A stretch of 64,000 nt of DNA from Misgurnus anguillicaudatus. Taxonomy: Eukaryota; Chordata; Actinopteri; Cypriniformes; Cobitidae. The stretch lies in assembly GCF_027580225.2 (NCBI RefSeq), contig NC_073352.2:4032501-4096500 (forward strand), given 5' to 3'. Below the pieces are notes generated by a model. The model was not told where the DNA came from. It did no database searches and saw nothing but the letters and a program-made list of their open reading frames with translations. This document shows positions 23,449 to 35,856 of this stretch, one piece after another. The position numbers and the translations under genes are program-made. How positions within the stretch are numbered: position 1 is the stretch's first letter; the number at the start of each line of letters is the position of its first letter.

Positions 23449-24057
23449 ACAATGATTAAATAATCATCTCATCGCGATGATTTCAGAACACCGCAATGAT
23501 TGCACATCTCTCTAAAAAACACAAGGGGGAGCTGCAGCGCCTGTATAAATGAGACAGTATCAGATTACTTTTAAATGTGTGTTATGTGTATTAATATTTA
23601 CTGAAAGGTAAACCTCGCAAAATATTTAATTTAAATAATCACAACAATGAACAATGTGTGAAAATTATTTCATAAACAATTCATTTTTTTTTTGAGAATT
23701 AAATGTCAAAGCAATAAAACAGGCAATTAATCATCATAATCCTCAAAGCACCAAAACGGGCAATTAATCATCATAATCATCACAATAGGCTTTATGCCCA
23801 GCAGCATTACTTCCTGAACTTCAGCCAGCTCCTTGTTTCCTGTCTGCCATTATTGGACAAACTGATTAATCCAGGTGTGCCTGACCTCAGTAGTCACAAC
23901 AACAATAATCAGACACACCTGGATTAATCAGTTTGTCCTATAATGGCAGACAGGAAACAAGGAGCTGGGTGAAGTTTAGGAAGTAATGCTGCTGGGCATA
24001 AAGCTTATTTATTAGACAATTAAACGTCAGCCAAATTTCATAATCCTGACAACCCTA
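23449..24057. mobile_element. hAT MITE, TAGGG(C/T)TGTCA family (copy 1, left end lost)
   Basis: Collinear with the complete copy at 34250-34944 (gatgatttcagaacaccgca, aacacaagggggagctgcag, gcaattaatcatcataat). The right end ctgacaaccctA is still recognisable; the left TIR is missing. A palindromic insertion (23789-24004) interrupts it. Confidence 0.65.
23789..24004. mobile_element. Near-perfect palindrome, 95-bp arms
   Basis: Arms 23789-23883 and 23910-24004 are inverted copies with few mismatches (gctttatgcccagcagcatt; ggtgtgcctg) around a 26-base centre. The paralogue at 34250-34944 reads straight through (cacaatttattagac), proving a discrete insertion. Foldback MITE, noncoding; it could form a long hairpin. 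Confidence 0.85.
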
Positions 24058-25296
24058 CTAAAGCTTTGTTTATACTCCGTACCGCGAGCCTCCACCGATC
24101 GCTCGCTGTCGCTCTATTCTTTAAAAAGGAAAGGGAGCGACCCAGGCAATTCAGTCCAAAACCAACACAAAGTAAAGGATATAAGTTATCGTCTCGCAAC
24201 AACCCTGGTAGAGCTTAATATATAAATACATCGAGAACATGAATAAAACATCAAACTCTTAAATATGTCTTTAGTAAACATAATCATTTCATTGTATATG
24301 TGTTAGATAAATAGTATATGCATTGTTTTGCATGGATTGATCAAAGAGATACATCACAGGCTTAAATGCCTGCTCAGCCAGAATCGCCTTAAGGTCGTTC
24401 ATTTTCATAAGCAGAGGCGCTCGTGTGGTTACAAAAAATGCCGTGCACACCTCAACGAAAAATGAGGTCTCGTGCACACAACTCCACATTAACATCTGTA
24501 ATATAATATTACATTATTATTTCCATCAAATTCAGAAAGCAATGTTTGTCAATCTAATCAACTGAAACACAACTCGTCTCTGATGTTTGCGTTTGACATG
24601 ACGTTTGTTTCACTATATTAATACTGTGAATGTATAAAGAGTACAGTACAAGTAGATGTTTTTAGCCCATGCATATTGCAATTCCCAATGACTTATTTGG
24701 CAGATAAAGCAATCATTAATATCTCAATAGTTTTTCATGACAGCAGTTATTATTGCTACTAGAAAGGGGTGTCTCTCTATCGGTCCATGTGTAAAGCAGG
24801 GAGGATTATATTACAGTACATTCACAGTACGTGTGTGTGTGTGAAGAAGAAAGACAGATAAAGCGAGTGAGTGAATGTGTGCACGTGTGAAAGAGAGCGA
24901 CGTGTGAATTTAGAAGAGGGGGGTTTTGATCCAAAGCTTCTGTGCTCAACATTACTGTCACTCACACACAGCACAACTCCATCATTAAGTCAACACTCAA
25001 TGTGCTGTCTGTTATATCACATGTGTCTAAAGCTGCCTGCCGGAGATAAACTACATTAAAAACAATGTCTCTGGATTCTTCTTCTTTACTTCAGATATTT
25101 ACTGGCTGCTGTGTAGATGAAACAAAGCTTTCTTTAGGCAATGGTCCAAACTTTAGCCTTTCTGCAGTAAAACCTTTCATCTAATAACAATTTGAAAACC
25201 ATCTGAAATTATAAAAACATCATTGAGGCTTTACCAGCCAATAAGATTTTGTTTACCTAAAAGAAAAGCAAATCATTCACTCAATCTCAATTCATT
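24058..25296. other. Apparently unique sequence
   Basis: Short (TG)n near 24831-24842. Otherwise no recognisable element or exon. Confidence 0.35.
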
Positions 25297-25538
25297 TTAA
25301 AGGTGCCAAAGAATGAATTGTTACAATCTTTAAAATTGTTTCCTGATATCTGCATAAAAGGTTTGTGGCTTTATAAAGTTCCAAAATTATCCAGAGATGG
25401 TTTTACATGTCCATTTACAACCCTAGGATTTGCCTTGGTGAAATGGAGAATGAAATGGACTATTATTACCTTATTTGAAAGGGTCATGAATAATAATGTT
25501 GAGCTCTGCTGTGATTGGCTGTTCCTTCAGTAGCTCTC

Positions 25539-25557
25539 TGTGTGTGTGTGTGTGTGT
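25539..25557. repeat. (TG)n microsatellite
   Basis: Short TG run inside copy A of the AGGTGCC family, matching a related degenerate run in copy B. Confidence 0.8.
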
Positions 25558-25568
25558 AAACAGATCTT

Positions 25569-26817
25569 GGGCCCTATTTTAACGATCTGAAACGCAAGTG
25601 CGAAGCGCAAAGCGCAAGTGACTTTGTGGGCGGATCTTGGGCGCTGTTGCTATTTTCCCGGCGGGAGAAATAAGTCTTGCGCCAGGCACAAATCAATAAG
25701 GGGTTGGTCTGAAGTAGGTTCATTATTCATAGGTGTGGTTTGGGCGTAACGTCAAATAAACCAATGAGAACACTATCCAACATTCCCTTTAAACGCAAGG
25801 GTGCAAGTTCCATGGCGGGTTGCTATTATTATGACGGATTTACCAGGCGCACGCCAGGAGCGGTTTACAGCCGAGTAGACACACGTTCTTGTAAGAGCAG
25901 TCAAAGACAGAGAAGTTGTTTTGTATGGGGATGGGAGAAACCCGCCCAAATCAGCGTCTGTTAAACAGGCGTAAGAAGAAATAGCCGCAATTGTCTCATC
26001 AGCTGGTATTCCCAGGCCGTTGCGCCGCATGCGCTACAATGATGTCAGGAGACGGGGGAATCCCAAGCTTGTCAGCATAAATCGGGCACGCCGTGTAACG
26101 GGAGGTGGGTCTGCCTCTACACAGGACCTGTCGCCAGCAGAGGACATCGCTGCGTCCACCCTCATCGCTGAAAGCCAAGAAACGCAAGCAAGGTCCAACC
26201 CCAAAGTACACTTACAAATCAAGTTCATATACATTAAGGTTTCTTATGAAAACATTTTAATTATTATTAACATAAAATAAATGTAATACAGCCACACAAC
26301 AAACGTATGAAAATATTTTAATCGTTATTTGCATGAGAATTTTTTAACGCAGCCACACAAAAAATAAAAACTATCCCCACAATGCTCACCATTATGATTT
26401 CCCTTATCTCATGTGTTAATATTTTTTATTGTTACAATTTATGATTTGCAAAAATAACTGTTGCATCTGTGTAGATTAGATAAGCAAAGTGTGTGCGCAT
26501 TGTGCACGCTATACATTATGGTCAAGCATGCGCCCTTAAAATAGCATAATGAACTACGCGCAACGCCCCACTGACTTTATACTAGTTTTTTTGGTTAGTG
26601 GCGCAATTGTTTTTTGAAACTGCAAAATAGCATCAGGGATGGTTTGCACCGGAACACGCCTCCTTTTTTGCACTGAACCGCTCAGGGAGAGCAAGTTCAT
26701 TCCCTAGTTTGCCGACGTGCGTCTGTGAAAGGAAAACCCCGCTGTGCGCCGGTGCAAAATACGAATGATACATGCGTCACTGACAAAGTCAATTGCGCTG
26801 GGTGCACTATAGGGCCC
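25569..26817. mobile_element. PIF/Harbinger-like element, GGGCCC ends, 3-bp TSD (copy 1)
   Basis: Ends gggccctattttaacgatct and inverse gggccctatagtgcacccag. The 3-bp duplication ctt flanks it (25566-25568 and 26818-26820). Several blocks of gcgcaa-type repeats lie in both subterminal regions. An open segment about 26050-26200 resembles a Myb/SANT-type accessory protein. A short derivative is at 27699-28047. Confidence 0.7.
26020..26280 (+). pseudogene. Possible Myb/SANT-like Harbinger accessory protein remnant
   Basis: An 86-residue frame contains MRYNDVRRRGNPKLVSINRA, then RRVTGGGSASTQDLSPAEDI. The spacing of a basic W/R-rich helix, an R-R-x-T-G-G-G turn and an acidic S-P-A-E-D segment resembles the C-terminal side of Myb-like DNA-binding proteins that accompany PIF/Harbinger transposases. 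The upstream trihelix part is not in frame, and no DDE transposase is present. Moderate resemblance only. Confidence 0.35.
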
Positions 26818-26887
26818 CTTATGTTTGAGTCTGTATCAGATGAAGATACAGAATTTAAAGAATTGTCAATTGTTTAAAGATTGTTAA

Positions 26888-27274
26888 AGAGTAACTAAAC
26901 TCTAAACCAACTTTTTTTAGTAAATGATCTGTAAGAATGATGATTTATTAGTGCTGTTCATTGATTTGAGTAACTTTTTTGACATTTGGATATAAAGTGT
27001 TTCAATACTATAATATATGGTGTAAAAACGTCTGAGTGCTGCCCTCTTCAGGTTGAATGGTGGGTACTGCAGTTGAATTTTCCAATTGGATGTTGGGTCC
27101 AAAAAATGACTTGTGACGTAAGTAGGTTCAAGCTCACCACGCCCTTGTTACGATCTCACCACACACTTGGTACGAGCTTAGTTCGTCCCCTCTATCTCCA
27201 TTGGGATCTGCCCACTTTTCTTGTATTTTTCAAATTGCCAGTGGGTGGAGTCACGCCAGGGGTTTAGTTACGCT
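26888..27274. mobile_element. TTAA MITE, AGAGTAACTAAAC ends
   Basis: TTAA at 26884-26887 and 27275-27278. Ends agagtaactaaactc and inverse agcgtaactaaaccc. Copy B of the host shows the uninterrupted site (gattgttatggatgtttctt on its own sense strand). Noncoding. Confidence 0.8.
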
Positions 27275-27464
27275 TTAATAGACGTTTCTGAGTGGTAAGT
27301 TTGTGTTTTGGACCTGCACAACTTAACTGTAACCTCAATAGTAGAACTTCAGGCTAAACAATAGCATATAGCATTAACTAGCATATAACTCAACAGTCAC
27401 AACTTTGTTTTTAGCATTGTACTTAATTTAATGTTGGGGGTGTACATCTCGACTGTAATGTCAC

Positions 27465-28091
27465 TAAGGGTGAGAATAGCTTGGACCCTTATGAATCGAT
27501 TCAGAATCGATTTTTGACGTACTAATTAGCATATTTGTGACATCATTACATCACATTTTCTTTCAAAGCCAGGCTAGTGTTTGCACTAAGTGCACTAAGT
27601 GATCAAAAATGTCATTCTTATATACATATATGTTTTGTTTCTGTTGTAAGAAATTAAAACCAGTAAAACTTTGTAAATAAACGTGACATTAATTCTATGG
27701 GCCCTATTTTTAACGATCTAAGCGCATTGTCTAAAGCGCACAGCGCAACGTCTAAATGGGTGTGTCCAAATCCACTTTTGCTAATTTAACGACGGGAAAA
27801 ATGGTTTGTGCGCCGAGCGCAATGTCGAAAAGGGTTGGTCCTATTTTTTTAATGAGGAATGGGAGTATTTTGGGCGTAACTTGCAATATACCAATGAGAG
27901 TCTTAGCTCTCATCCCCTTTAAAATGGGCGCAAATGCATTTGCTATTTAAACAACGTGGCGCTAAACGTAAAAATGATAATTGTGCAGGGTGGAAACTAG
28001 CAAAGGACACTTGCGTCGCGCATTGCGCCTCATGTAAGATAGAGCCCTATATGTAAACCGGCATTAACATCGATTTTTTGTCCCACCCCTA
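27465..28091. mobile_element. hAT MITE with inner Harbinger-like MITE
   Basis: Ends taagggtgagaatagc and inverse taggggtgggacaaaa. TSD aa(t/c)gtcac matches 7 of 8 (27457-27464 and 28092-28099). Copy B of the host has a single gtaatgtcacagt here. Contains the short GGGCCC element at 27699-28047. Confidence 0.8.
27699..28047. mobile_element. PIF/Harbinger-like MITE, GGGCCC ends (copy 2)
   Basis: Ends gggccctatttttaacgatc and inverse gggctctatcttacatgagg. The 3-bp TSD tat flanks both sides (27696-27698 and 28048-28050). It is an internally deleted relative of 25569-26817 sharing taacgatct, gacgggaaaaatgg-like and gggcgtaac motifs. Confidence 0.7.
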
Positions 28092-28251
28092 AACGTCACA
28101 GAGATTGGCCTGTTTTCCAGCACCCTTTTGCATGCACAAAGTTTACATAAGGAAGAAACAATCGTGTCTGAGGCTCACAATATGTCATTACCATGTACAC
28201 AATTCTTATTATTCATCTATGCCACAGTTTAACATTCTATGGCACCTTTAA

Positions 28252-31180
28252 ACTTGAATCAAAAATCATCGTTGTAACACCCAAATGATTTAAAAGTTCC
28301 CACGATCCATGTGAGTATAGCAATCCATTTCGCTGCTTGCCAATGACCTTGTTTGGTTCTTATAGCAGGACATTTGTCTCTTGTCTCCTGTGCTGTTGCA
28401 CTCTCACCTCTTTCATACAGCTACTGTGACAGACAGCCAATAAAAGCAGCGATATGAGTGAGTGCTTTAAAAAAAAAACACAGAGAGCCAGCCGAGCTGT
28501 TACTTCTGCAGTCAGCTGTAACACCGTCTGACATCAATTCTGTACGTTTTCAATCACCGCTACATTAAGCTGAATAAAAGAGAGTCTTGGGCGCTGTCTG
28601 AAATCCTTGTGACCTACCTACTTAGGCAGTATATTAAGGCATCATTAACGCTCATCATTCCTTAAGGAAGGTAGCAAGCAACACTATGCTGCCTTATAGC
28701 ACACAAGACTTCACTTGATAAAAAGACAGAATTGCTTTCTGAGGCTGAGGATGTCATGTAATCCCACAATGCACTGCGTATTTGCAACCTATCCAATTGG
28801 GACCATTTTGGTTGCATATGCTCCTGAAATATAATTGGCATGACCTCAAAATTTATTTGGGAGCGTTTGTGCGAGTGCAAATAATTGTTTTGGTGCAATT
28901 AATTTCCTTAATTTCCTAAATAACCTTAATTTCTTTACGAAACGTTCACATATACAGTTGAATAATTAGGAAACGCCTTATATAAGAGACGAATAAAAAC
29001 TTTACACGGATGACTCAGTTTCATGCTGTTTTTAGTTTATATTCAGAGCTGCTGTCTGATTTCATTGAGAAATGCGATCGTCAAATACACACTGACAACC
29101 CATCAAAATAAAAGTCAGTTAGACGTATTGAAGTTGACAGAAATGTATTACTATTGTATAGTAAAATATACTTTTAAAATAAAAATAAAAATAATGATTT
29201 TATTTCTTAAGTAATGTAATCTCACTTAAAAGATTTATACTTTTGTTTTTTAATTCAATTAAAGTTTTGTTATGCAGCACTTTCACAAAATAAATAAAAA
29301 TGCAACTTTTATGAAAGTTTTGATGAAAATGTATTAGTTTTGCTTTTATTTGATTATTTAAAAAAATTATAAATGATTACATTATAAATTAATTCAGTTT
29401 ATTAAACATGCTTTCTGATAAGTGAAATGAAGAAAAATTTAAACAGAAAAAAATTTTATTTGTGGAAATAAAAAACTGAATTGAAAATAAATAATATAAA
29501 ATAACGTTACATTTTTTTTAAAGGGCCCCATGAATTTACACATTTTAAGAGCTTGTTTAAAAATGTGCCAAGCACAAGTCAAATGTGTGGCAAATATTTT
29601 AAGATCAAGTTTGATTGTTCAAGCTTTATCATTTTAACAAGCAGATTAACCAGAGTAAAAAAGTAAAAGTAAGTCATCTTAATTGTAAAATATATTAATG
29701 TGACTTATTTCAGAAAGGTTGGGGTAGGACTGTGAATGTTGTGTTCAATTTTCAGGTGCTGATCAGTTATGATGAGTATTGCCGGATGTATTTGAAACAA
29801 TCCCTGCTGTGGTAGGAGGAGAGATGCCGCATTGAGAGAGAGAGAGAGCGAGCGAGAGAGGAAAGCATTGCTAATTGTGATTCTTTTTCTCCCGATACTG
29901 AAGCAGCTGGCTGCATTTACGCAGGGTGTATTTGAGATGACAGGAGGGAGCGAGGGGGGAGGGCTGCAGAGGGGGGCAGCAAGGAAACAAAAGGGTTGCA
30001 CAATGCTGAAATCTGCTACCTGCACAAAACCCAGACGTTCTGACATGGTCTTAAGTCCGATTGTCAGTCATTCACACATTTCACTTTTCACTGATTTTAT
30101 ATCATTAATATGTGCATGAACACACTTTACCCAGAACCTTGATAGTTTAAGGTGCAAGGCAGGAGCTTAAAGCATCCTGAAGATCTCATTGATTAGGCTA
30201 ACTTGATGATGATGATGATGATGGTGAGATCAGAACTCTGTGTGAGATCATACGGTTTTAAAATATTAAAGGAAAGTTTCGGTCATTTTTTATTTTAAAT
30301 ATTTTAAGGTGGCACACGGGTAACTAGGGTCAATCTTATAATTGAGTTTACAACAATAAGCAGAGTCATTTCTAGCCATTTTGACAGCCGAAGGCTAAGC
30401 GAAACTCCTATTGGCAACCCCAAATAAGATCATACAATTTTACACGCAATATTACACACAAAAAACACAAATCATGTAAAAATCATGTGATCATGTAACA
30501 CTCAAATCTTAAATGCATAAAATTCAACAAAGCTGTTAAATAATAAAAAAACATTGTCTTTTAAAGTTTTATAAGGGGAAAAGAATTGTGTGTGCTTTTT
30601 ACTAAACAAATTTTTAAATTGACCTTTGAACCCTGAAAATGCAAACTTTACATGTAATTAATGTTCAGGCAGTAATTGATAGCCCTCTGATCCAATGGCA
30701 TATAGGCGATTGCCTAGTTTGCCTATGCCTAGAAACGGCCTTGACCGTAAGTGTCAAAATGTTTACAACATTTGCATGCTCCGAGCCAAGAGCATAAACT
30801 GTCCAAACAGCATCCATTATAACGCAACTATCAGCAGACTATAAAAATTCAGATCACATAATTGCATAACCAACTCCATCTATTATGCACAAGCTCCACT
30901 TTAATATTTGTGTCTTAGGCAGTGCTGTCTGTGGTCCTCTCTCCTGTAAGAACGGTTTGTTTCTCATATTCTGCTAAGTTATGATCCACAGAGGATTACA
31001 ACCATTCAACGTAAACCATAAGACACTTGTGCTTTTTGTACTGGAATCAGTATATTCTGCCGTAAGAGTATTTTTCTTGAAGACCAAGGACATCCCTTCA
31101 CATTCAGATAACAGCAAGAGATCAGCTGATCCCTCAAACACTCTTCAAGTTTATATAGTTGTGCTGACTATAATGCAAGC
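28252..31180. other. Mostly unique sequence with small repeats
   Basis: Contains a partial repeat near 28590-28900 (gtctgaaatccttgtgacct), a GA-rich tract at 29833-29863 and a short GAT run near 30208-30222. The 95-113 residue frames at 29705-30119 are driven by the GA tract and are not genes. Confidence 0.35.
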
Positions 31181-31189
31181 ACTTTTGTT

Positions 31190-31350
31190 TTGTACATCTA
31201 CACCTGTCCAAGCTAATCAGCCAATCACATGGCATGGACTCAAATGCATTAGGCATGATCATCTTGCAAAGGGAATCTTTAAATCAAGCATCTGAAGGGA
31301 AAGAAAGATGATTTAAGTTGTTGGTGCAAGATGGCTGGGTTGTATATTTC
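31190..31350 (+). pseudogene. Degenerate 5' part of a second Tc1-like element
   Basis: The segment agccaatcacatggcatgga, then ggaaagaaagatgatttaag, then gttgttggtgcaagatggct follows the leader and first codons of a fish Tc1 group whose transposase begins M-G-K-K-G-D-L-S and includes G-M-V-V-G-A-R. Several bases are deleted, so it is not readable in one frame. No TIR or catalytic region is seen; an old fragment. Confidence 0.5.
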
Positions 31351-31696
31351 AAAACTGCTATTTTTTTATTTAAAACCATCTTTTGGGTTAAAGTCCCCTT
31401 GTAGTCGATCATTTTATCACTTCAAACTCATCTTTCAGTAACATAATAGCATATGTCCAAGTTTTTCCTGTGACAGTAATTTTCTTCAAGCTTAAAAACA
31501 GCTTTAGTGTAACTCTACACACTTTCTTTATTTAGTATATGATGACCTATGAATATGCTAATTAGTTCCCGCCTCCACTCTTTGGTACCACTTCGGACCA
31601 TAGATATATGTAAATAGATGCTACTTTCGGCAGTTTCAGACACTTAACTGCTAAGTCCGGTTTCACACAATGGATATGTGAACTGCACGTTTGCAT

Positions 31697-32228
31697 TAGG
31701 GCTGCATGATTTGGGTTATTTTTCCCATTGCGGTTATTGCTGCTAATATTGCGATGTGCGATTATACTAAATGGTATCATGAGTCAACTTGATGGGTTTT
31801 AAGGAAAATCCACACACAGTTTAGTGATAATGCTAAAATATGTATTTGTAAAACTATAAATGTTTTCGTCTTGCCACGTGATGTAGCAACTGCTCAATGT
31901 CAGTAATCCTAAATCCAAAATACTGCCATACAACAGACGTAGAGTTTTTTTTTTAGCTACCAGATCACTGTCAACCTCCTCTGCATCTATCTTCGCTCTG
32001 GTATAAGTGACGACGCACACCACACACGTGCATGCCACACGTGCGCTGCCTTTTTTGTTCGTTTTTCTTTCTTTTTTTAAACAGCAAGGAAAATCATCAA
32101 ACTGTTATCAGAAAGTTTGTGTTAACAAGTCCACACATTTATTTATTTAATATAATTGCAACATTTTGCTGTCATATAATCGCACAGGCTGACATCGCGA
32201 TTGCGATGCGATTAATTGTACAGCACTA
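31697..32228. mobile_element. hAT MITE (TAGGGCTGCA ends)
   Basis: Ends tagggctgcatgatttgg and inverse tagtgctgtacaattaatcg. TSD gtttgca(t/g) matches 7 of 8 (31689-31696 and 32229-32236). Subterminal gcgattatac / aatcgcac repeats are present. Noncoding. Confidence 0.75.
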
Positions 32229-32236
32229 GTTTGCAG

Positions 32237-33353
32237 CACTATTTTTTTAGTTTGTATAAAGAAAAAAATTGTGTTAAATGATGAGTTAGCACATGGTTAG
32301 TCTTAAAGCATATTAAAAATGAACAACAATAAAAACTTGATTTTAGCCACAGGGGGACTTTAACAAACAAAATGACCATTATTAAAGAATACTGTATGAA
32401 AAGAGCACTTCATGTAGGCTACTGTATATACATGTAGTATATGGCCTAAATGCATCAACTTGTATATTGCCACTGACCAAAGTCCATGACTTTATGACCA
32501 AAGCCATATTGAACTGGTTTCAAAGCTTACATGATCTCAAACTGGTTTCTTAAGCATGCCATTGAATTCGCTGTACTGAAATGTTCCAGATCTCATCTTT
32601 AGAATGTGATGTAATCAGATTTGCCTATTGACAATTTAACAGATAAATACAGACCCAGTTCTCTGAGTAACATTTCTTTGTTTATCTTCTTGAATCTATG
32701 AGAGAAAGAATGAATACGGTTTTAAAGGCAAAATACAGCGCAACCCGGTACTGTGAGCCTGATAAAGTTGCTGGTGAGTATATACAGTATATGAGGTGTA
32801 ACTGTTGTGACAATGATATCGAACAATCCATTCTGAGCACCAGTGTCTCCAACGGCACCGCGCTGTCGTGACATGCCTTTACGCGCCTACTGTGATTATT
32901 TTTGAAACCTGACTCAAATAGCAAATAACCCACATGGTTTGATGCACACACAATAAAACATGACTCTGAAACGACATGACTCCCTCACTAATATTCTTGG
33001 TTTCTTGCAATATATATTCAGATCACCTAATCAATGGGGTAAATAATATACAGATTATCATAAGTATTCAATGTGGCTGATATTTATTTTATGCTCATAC
33101 TAGCAACTCATCAGAATATTAATTGTTATTTGTATAACATTACTGTTATCAATCCCATGGCCAAAAAATGTTTAGGAAGCACAAGCCTCAATTCTACTCT
33201 ATTACAATATCCTCCCAATACCCCATTATTTATAATTAAAGATTTATAGCTCAAAAACACTTTTAAAAACTATTGGAAATGACACAATGATATAAACAAA
33301 AATTCTTTAATTAATAGATTAGTTTAGTTTCAGATTTGTTGTCTTTATAAAGC
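32237..33353. other. Apparently unique AT-rich sequence
   Basis: No exon or element ends recognised. Confidence 0.4.
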
Positions 33354-33362
33354 AATGTAATT

Positions 33363-33661
33363 AGGGCTGTGCAAAAGAATCGCCTGCGATTCTCATGCGT
33401 GTTTCATCAGTAAAGCCGCTTCCTTGATTGGTAGTAAATCGCCATCACCTTCTTTCAGATGGAGCGCCATTTACTAAACAGATCAGTCAATTTTCCTCGA
33501 TTATGAACGCGATTTTGCCTAGCTTTTTGGGAACTACGGCTCTGTGTAGTAAATGCGGCTCCATTTGAAAGCAGCTGATAACGATTTACTACTAATCAAG
33601 GAACCGGCTTTACTGATGAAACACGCGTGAGAATCACAGGCAATTTTTTTGTACAGCCCTA
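33363..33661. mobile_element. Foldback hAT-like MITE, arms about 135 bp
   Basis: Ends tagggctgtgcaaaagaatc and inverse tagggctgtacaaaaaaatt, with complementarity continuing through tttcatcagtaaagccg to atttacta. The flanks aatgtaaa (33354-33361) and aatgtaag (33662-33669) match 7 of 8 if one extra t is allowed at the left junction. Noncoding. Confidence 0.75.
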
Positions 33662-33944
33662 AATGTAAGCATAAACATAGTGCTGCTACAGCAGACCGTA
33701 ACATTAGATGTCATACTGGATCAACTTTTAACTGTTTATCTGTTATAAAAAGTGCCGTGATTCACGGCAGAACATTGACCAATGGCTGTTATGTACAGAT
33801 TTTCAATAAAGCATCACAACCATTGACTTTGACTAAAATTGTATTATTCACAGTCACATGTTGATTAAAATTATTTAGATACAACCAAATTAAAAAGCGC
33901 AACATTTATACTTATAAGCACCAGCCACGTCAAATTTACCTAAT

Positions 33945-34235
33945 ATTTGCTTTTTATACCACGGGTCTGTTGAATGCTGCATTCTGATTGGCTGAGAAAT
34001 GTTCTATGGGTGTTGATTATTTTTCTGTAAACCGCAAACCTAACTTGTCAAATGTCTTAAAAATAGGCACCAGAGTAATGTTTGTGGTAACCGTGGTATA
34101 AGCGGAATAATTGACTCCGGTCCTTTGAATTATTTGAAAATAATGCACACCTGCCGTGTAACGGCACGACGCGATTACCACCTTGGTGTGCATTATTTTC
34201 TTATATTTCAATGGCCCGTTGTCAATTATTCCTTA
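33945..34235. mobile_element. Possible MITE (gattggctgag type)
   Basis: The motif gctgcattctgattggctga and the inverted pieces gtaatcgc-like and aataatgcacacc/ggtgtgcattatt resemble a common fish palindromic repeat. Ends are not well defined. Confidence 0.35.
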
Positions 34236-34249
34236 CTTATTGTCTATTT

Positions 34250-34944
34250 TAGGGCTGTCACAATTATTAAATAATCGTCTCATTGTGATTGTTTGACCTC
34301 ATCACGATGATTTCAGATCACCGCAATGATTGCACATCTTTTTAAAAAACACAAGGGGGAGCTGCAAGCGCCTGTATAAACGAGACGGTCTTAGATGCTG
34401 CTCCTTGACTGACAGTGTTACAAAGCCATTTAATACAGTGGAAAAACAGTATTTAAAACTTTGATAAGCTGTATGAACTGCCAGATAAAACATACATTTC
34501 CAAAACAAATTTAGGGAAGTGAAGGATGCTTTCTTAAGGATCTGTAAGAATTTTTTTTTTTTTTTTTGCAGCCACTACAGACATGTGGTCCAGTACTAAT
34601 ATGACCTTAGCAGGATTTGCTATTATTTAAGACCTGTTTTGCATTGCATTTTTATTTTCAGTTATTTTTCCGACACTTTATTGTGTTTATTTCTTATAAA
34701 GAATTTTCAGTTTTTGAAAAATATATTCATTAAATAAATAATTTTAAATATGTGTATTAATATTTACTGCCAGGTAAGTCATGCAAAAAAATGTTAATTT
34801 AAATAGTTAATTTAAAAAAATTTTCATGAACAAACAAAAAAACTATGAGAATTAAACATCAAAGCTCTAAAACAGGCAATTAATCGTCATAAAGGTCACA
34901 ATTTATTAGACAATTAACTGAGCCTAATTTCATAATCAGCCCTA
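34250..34944. mobile_element. hAT MITE, TAGGGCTGTCA family (copy 2, complete)
   Basis: Ends tagggctgtcacaattatta and inverse tagggctgattatgaaatta. TSD gtcta(t/c)tt matches 7 of 8 (34242-34249 and 34945-34952). Serves as reference for the damaged copy at 23449-24057. Noncoding. Confidence 0.8.
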
Positions 34945-35631
34945 GTCTACTTAGAGTATTTAAGTATTTAATTAACAGTGTAATTAATGACATTTTATCA
35001 TCACCACACCAGCCAAATATGTATTTATTTCCGTCTAATTTTAGTTTTCATTGTAATTGAGCCTATTTACCATCAGGAAAAGTGATTGGTATAGCCTTCT
35101 TAGAAATAGCCTTCAACATTAAACAACAGGACTAAGACATAGTTGATGACTAAAAATAATTTTATAACTTTACACACATAACTTTGTTAATACAGTGGTA
35201 TAAAAAATTAAAACAGCTGGTGGTCTTAGGTCTGTTTGTGGCATACAATGGCTTAATAATGCCCTAGCCGAGTAAGTTTAAAACGAATTTCCCGTATGTG
35301 ACCATGGAGTGCCAAAACCAAGTTGCAAGTTGTAAGTTGCAAAAGTATATTTGTAGGAAAAGCAAAAAATGCATTTTGAGGGGATCAAAATTATCAACTT
35401 TGCTCTATGCGTTGCCAAGTACTTTATTGCATTTGGACTTTAAATGCAATTTTCTCAACATCTTAATTTTTGTCTTAATTTTTGGAAGGTCTCACGGCGC
35501 GATTCCGCCTCATTCGCGCATCTAGTTTGTGCGAATTGAGCGCCTGGCACGGTACACGCGAATGGTGCTTTTTGTGCATTTTGTGTTTGAGACGCATTTG
35601 CGGCTGATGCCCGAGTTGAAAAATTTGAACT

Positions 35632-35856
35632 TTGGCGGAATTTTGCAACGCGTTAACCAATCAGGAGCCTGCTTGCTGCTGTGGCGGCAGCCCCGCCCGG
35701 AGTCACTCATTCAACCTGAAAGAACGCTTGATATTGTCCGTAAGCAGTCACCTGGAGCTATACTACACAAGTTCTTATTTCTATAGAGGCAAGAATAAAA
35801 AGGACCTCGCTTGGAAGAGTGTCAGTGAGGACATTGGGCAACCTGGTAAGTTGTAA
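35632..35856 (+). pseudogene. MADF/Myb-like domain exon of a Harbinger accessory protein
   Basis: The last part of the frame reads KERLILSVSSHLELYYTSSY then FYRGKNKKDLAWKSVSEDIG. This is the start of a MADF domain: a first helix with L-I-x-x-V, then L-Y-x-x-x-x-x-Y, the basic K-N-K-K and the A-W helix. MADF proteins bind DNA and accompany PIF/Harbinger transposases. The open segment ends at a canonical-looking splice donor (cctggtaagt). The rest of the domain would lie downstream, where a hAT now sits. Whether any exon is still used cannot be told. Confidence 0.6.

Larger units (their letters stand above)
25301..28247. mobile_element. TTAA element, AGGTGCC family, copy A with nested insertions
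   Basis: TTAA at 25297-25300 and 28248-28251. Ends aggtgccaaagaatg and inverse aggtgccatagaatg. The core is about 0.67 kb after removing three insertions: a GGGCCC Harbinger-like element (25569-26817), a TTAA MITE (26888-27274) and a hAT (27465-28091) that itself carries a second GGGCCC element. Copy B at 41534-45855 lies in the opposite orientation and lacks all of these. Confidence 0.8.

Noticed and set aside
25740..26030. Frames in the left half of the GGGCCC element
   Set aside because: Overlapping on both strands and not matching Harbinger DDE motifs; only the later plus-strand segment is worth noting.
29705..30119. Overlapping frames of 113 and 95 residues on opposite strands
   Set aside because: Driven by a GA-rich tract; composition is low complexity and no domain is seen.
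30981..31295. 104-residue frame as a host gene
   Set aside because: Its 3' half overlaps the degenerate Tc1 leader, and the rest has no protein character.
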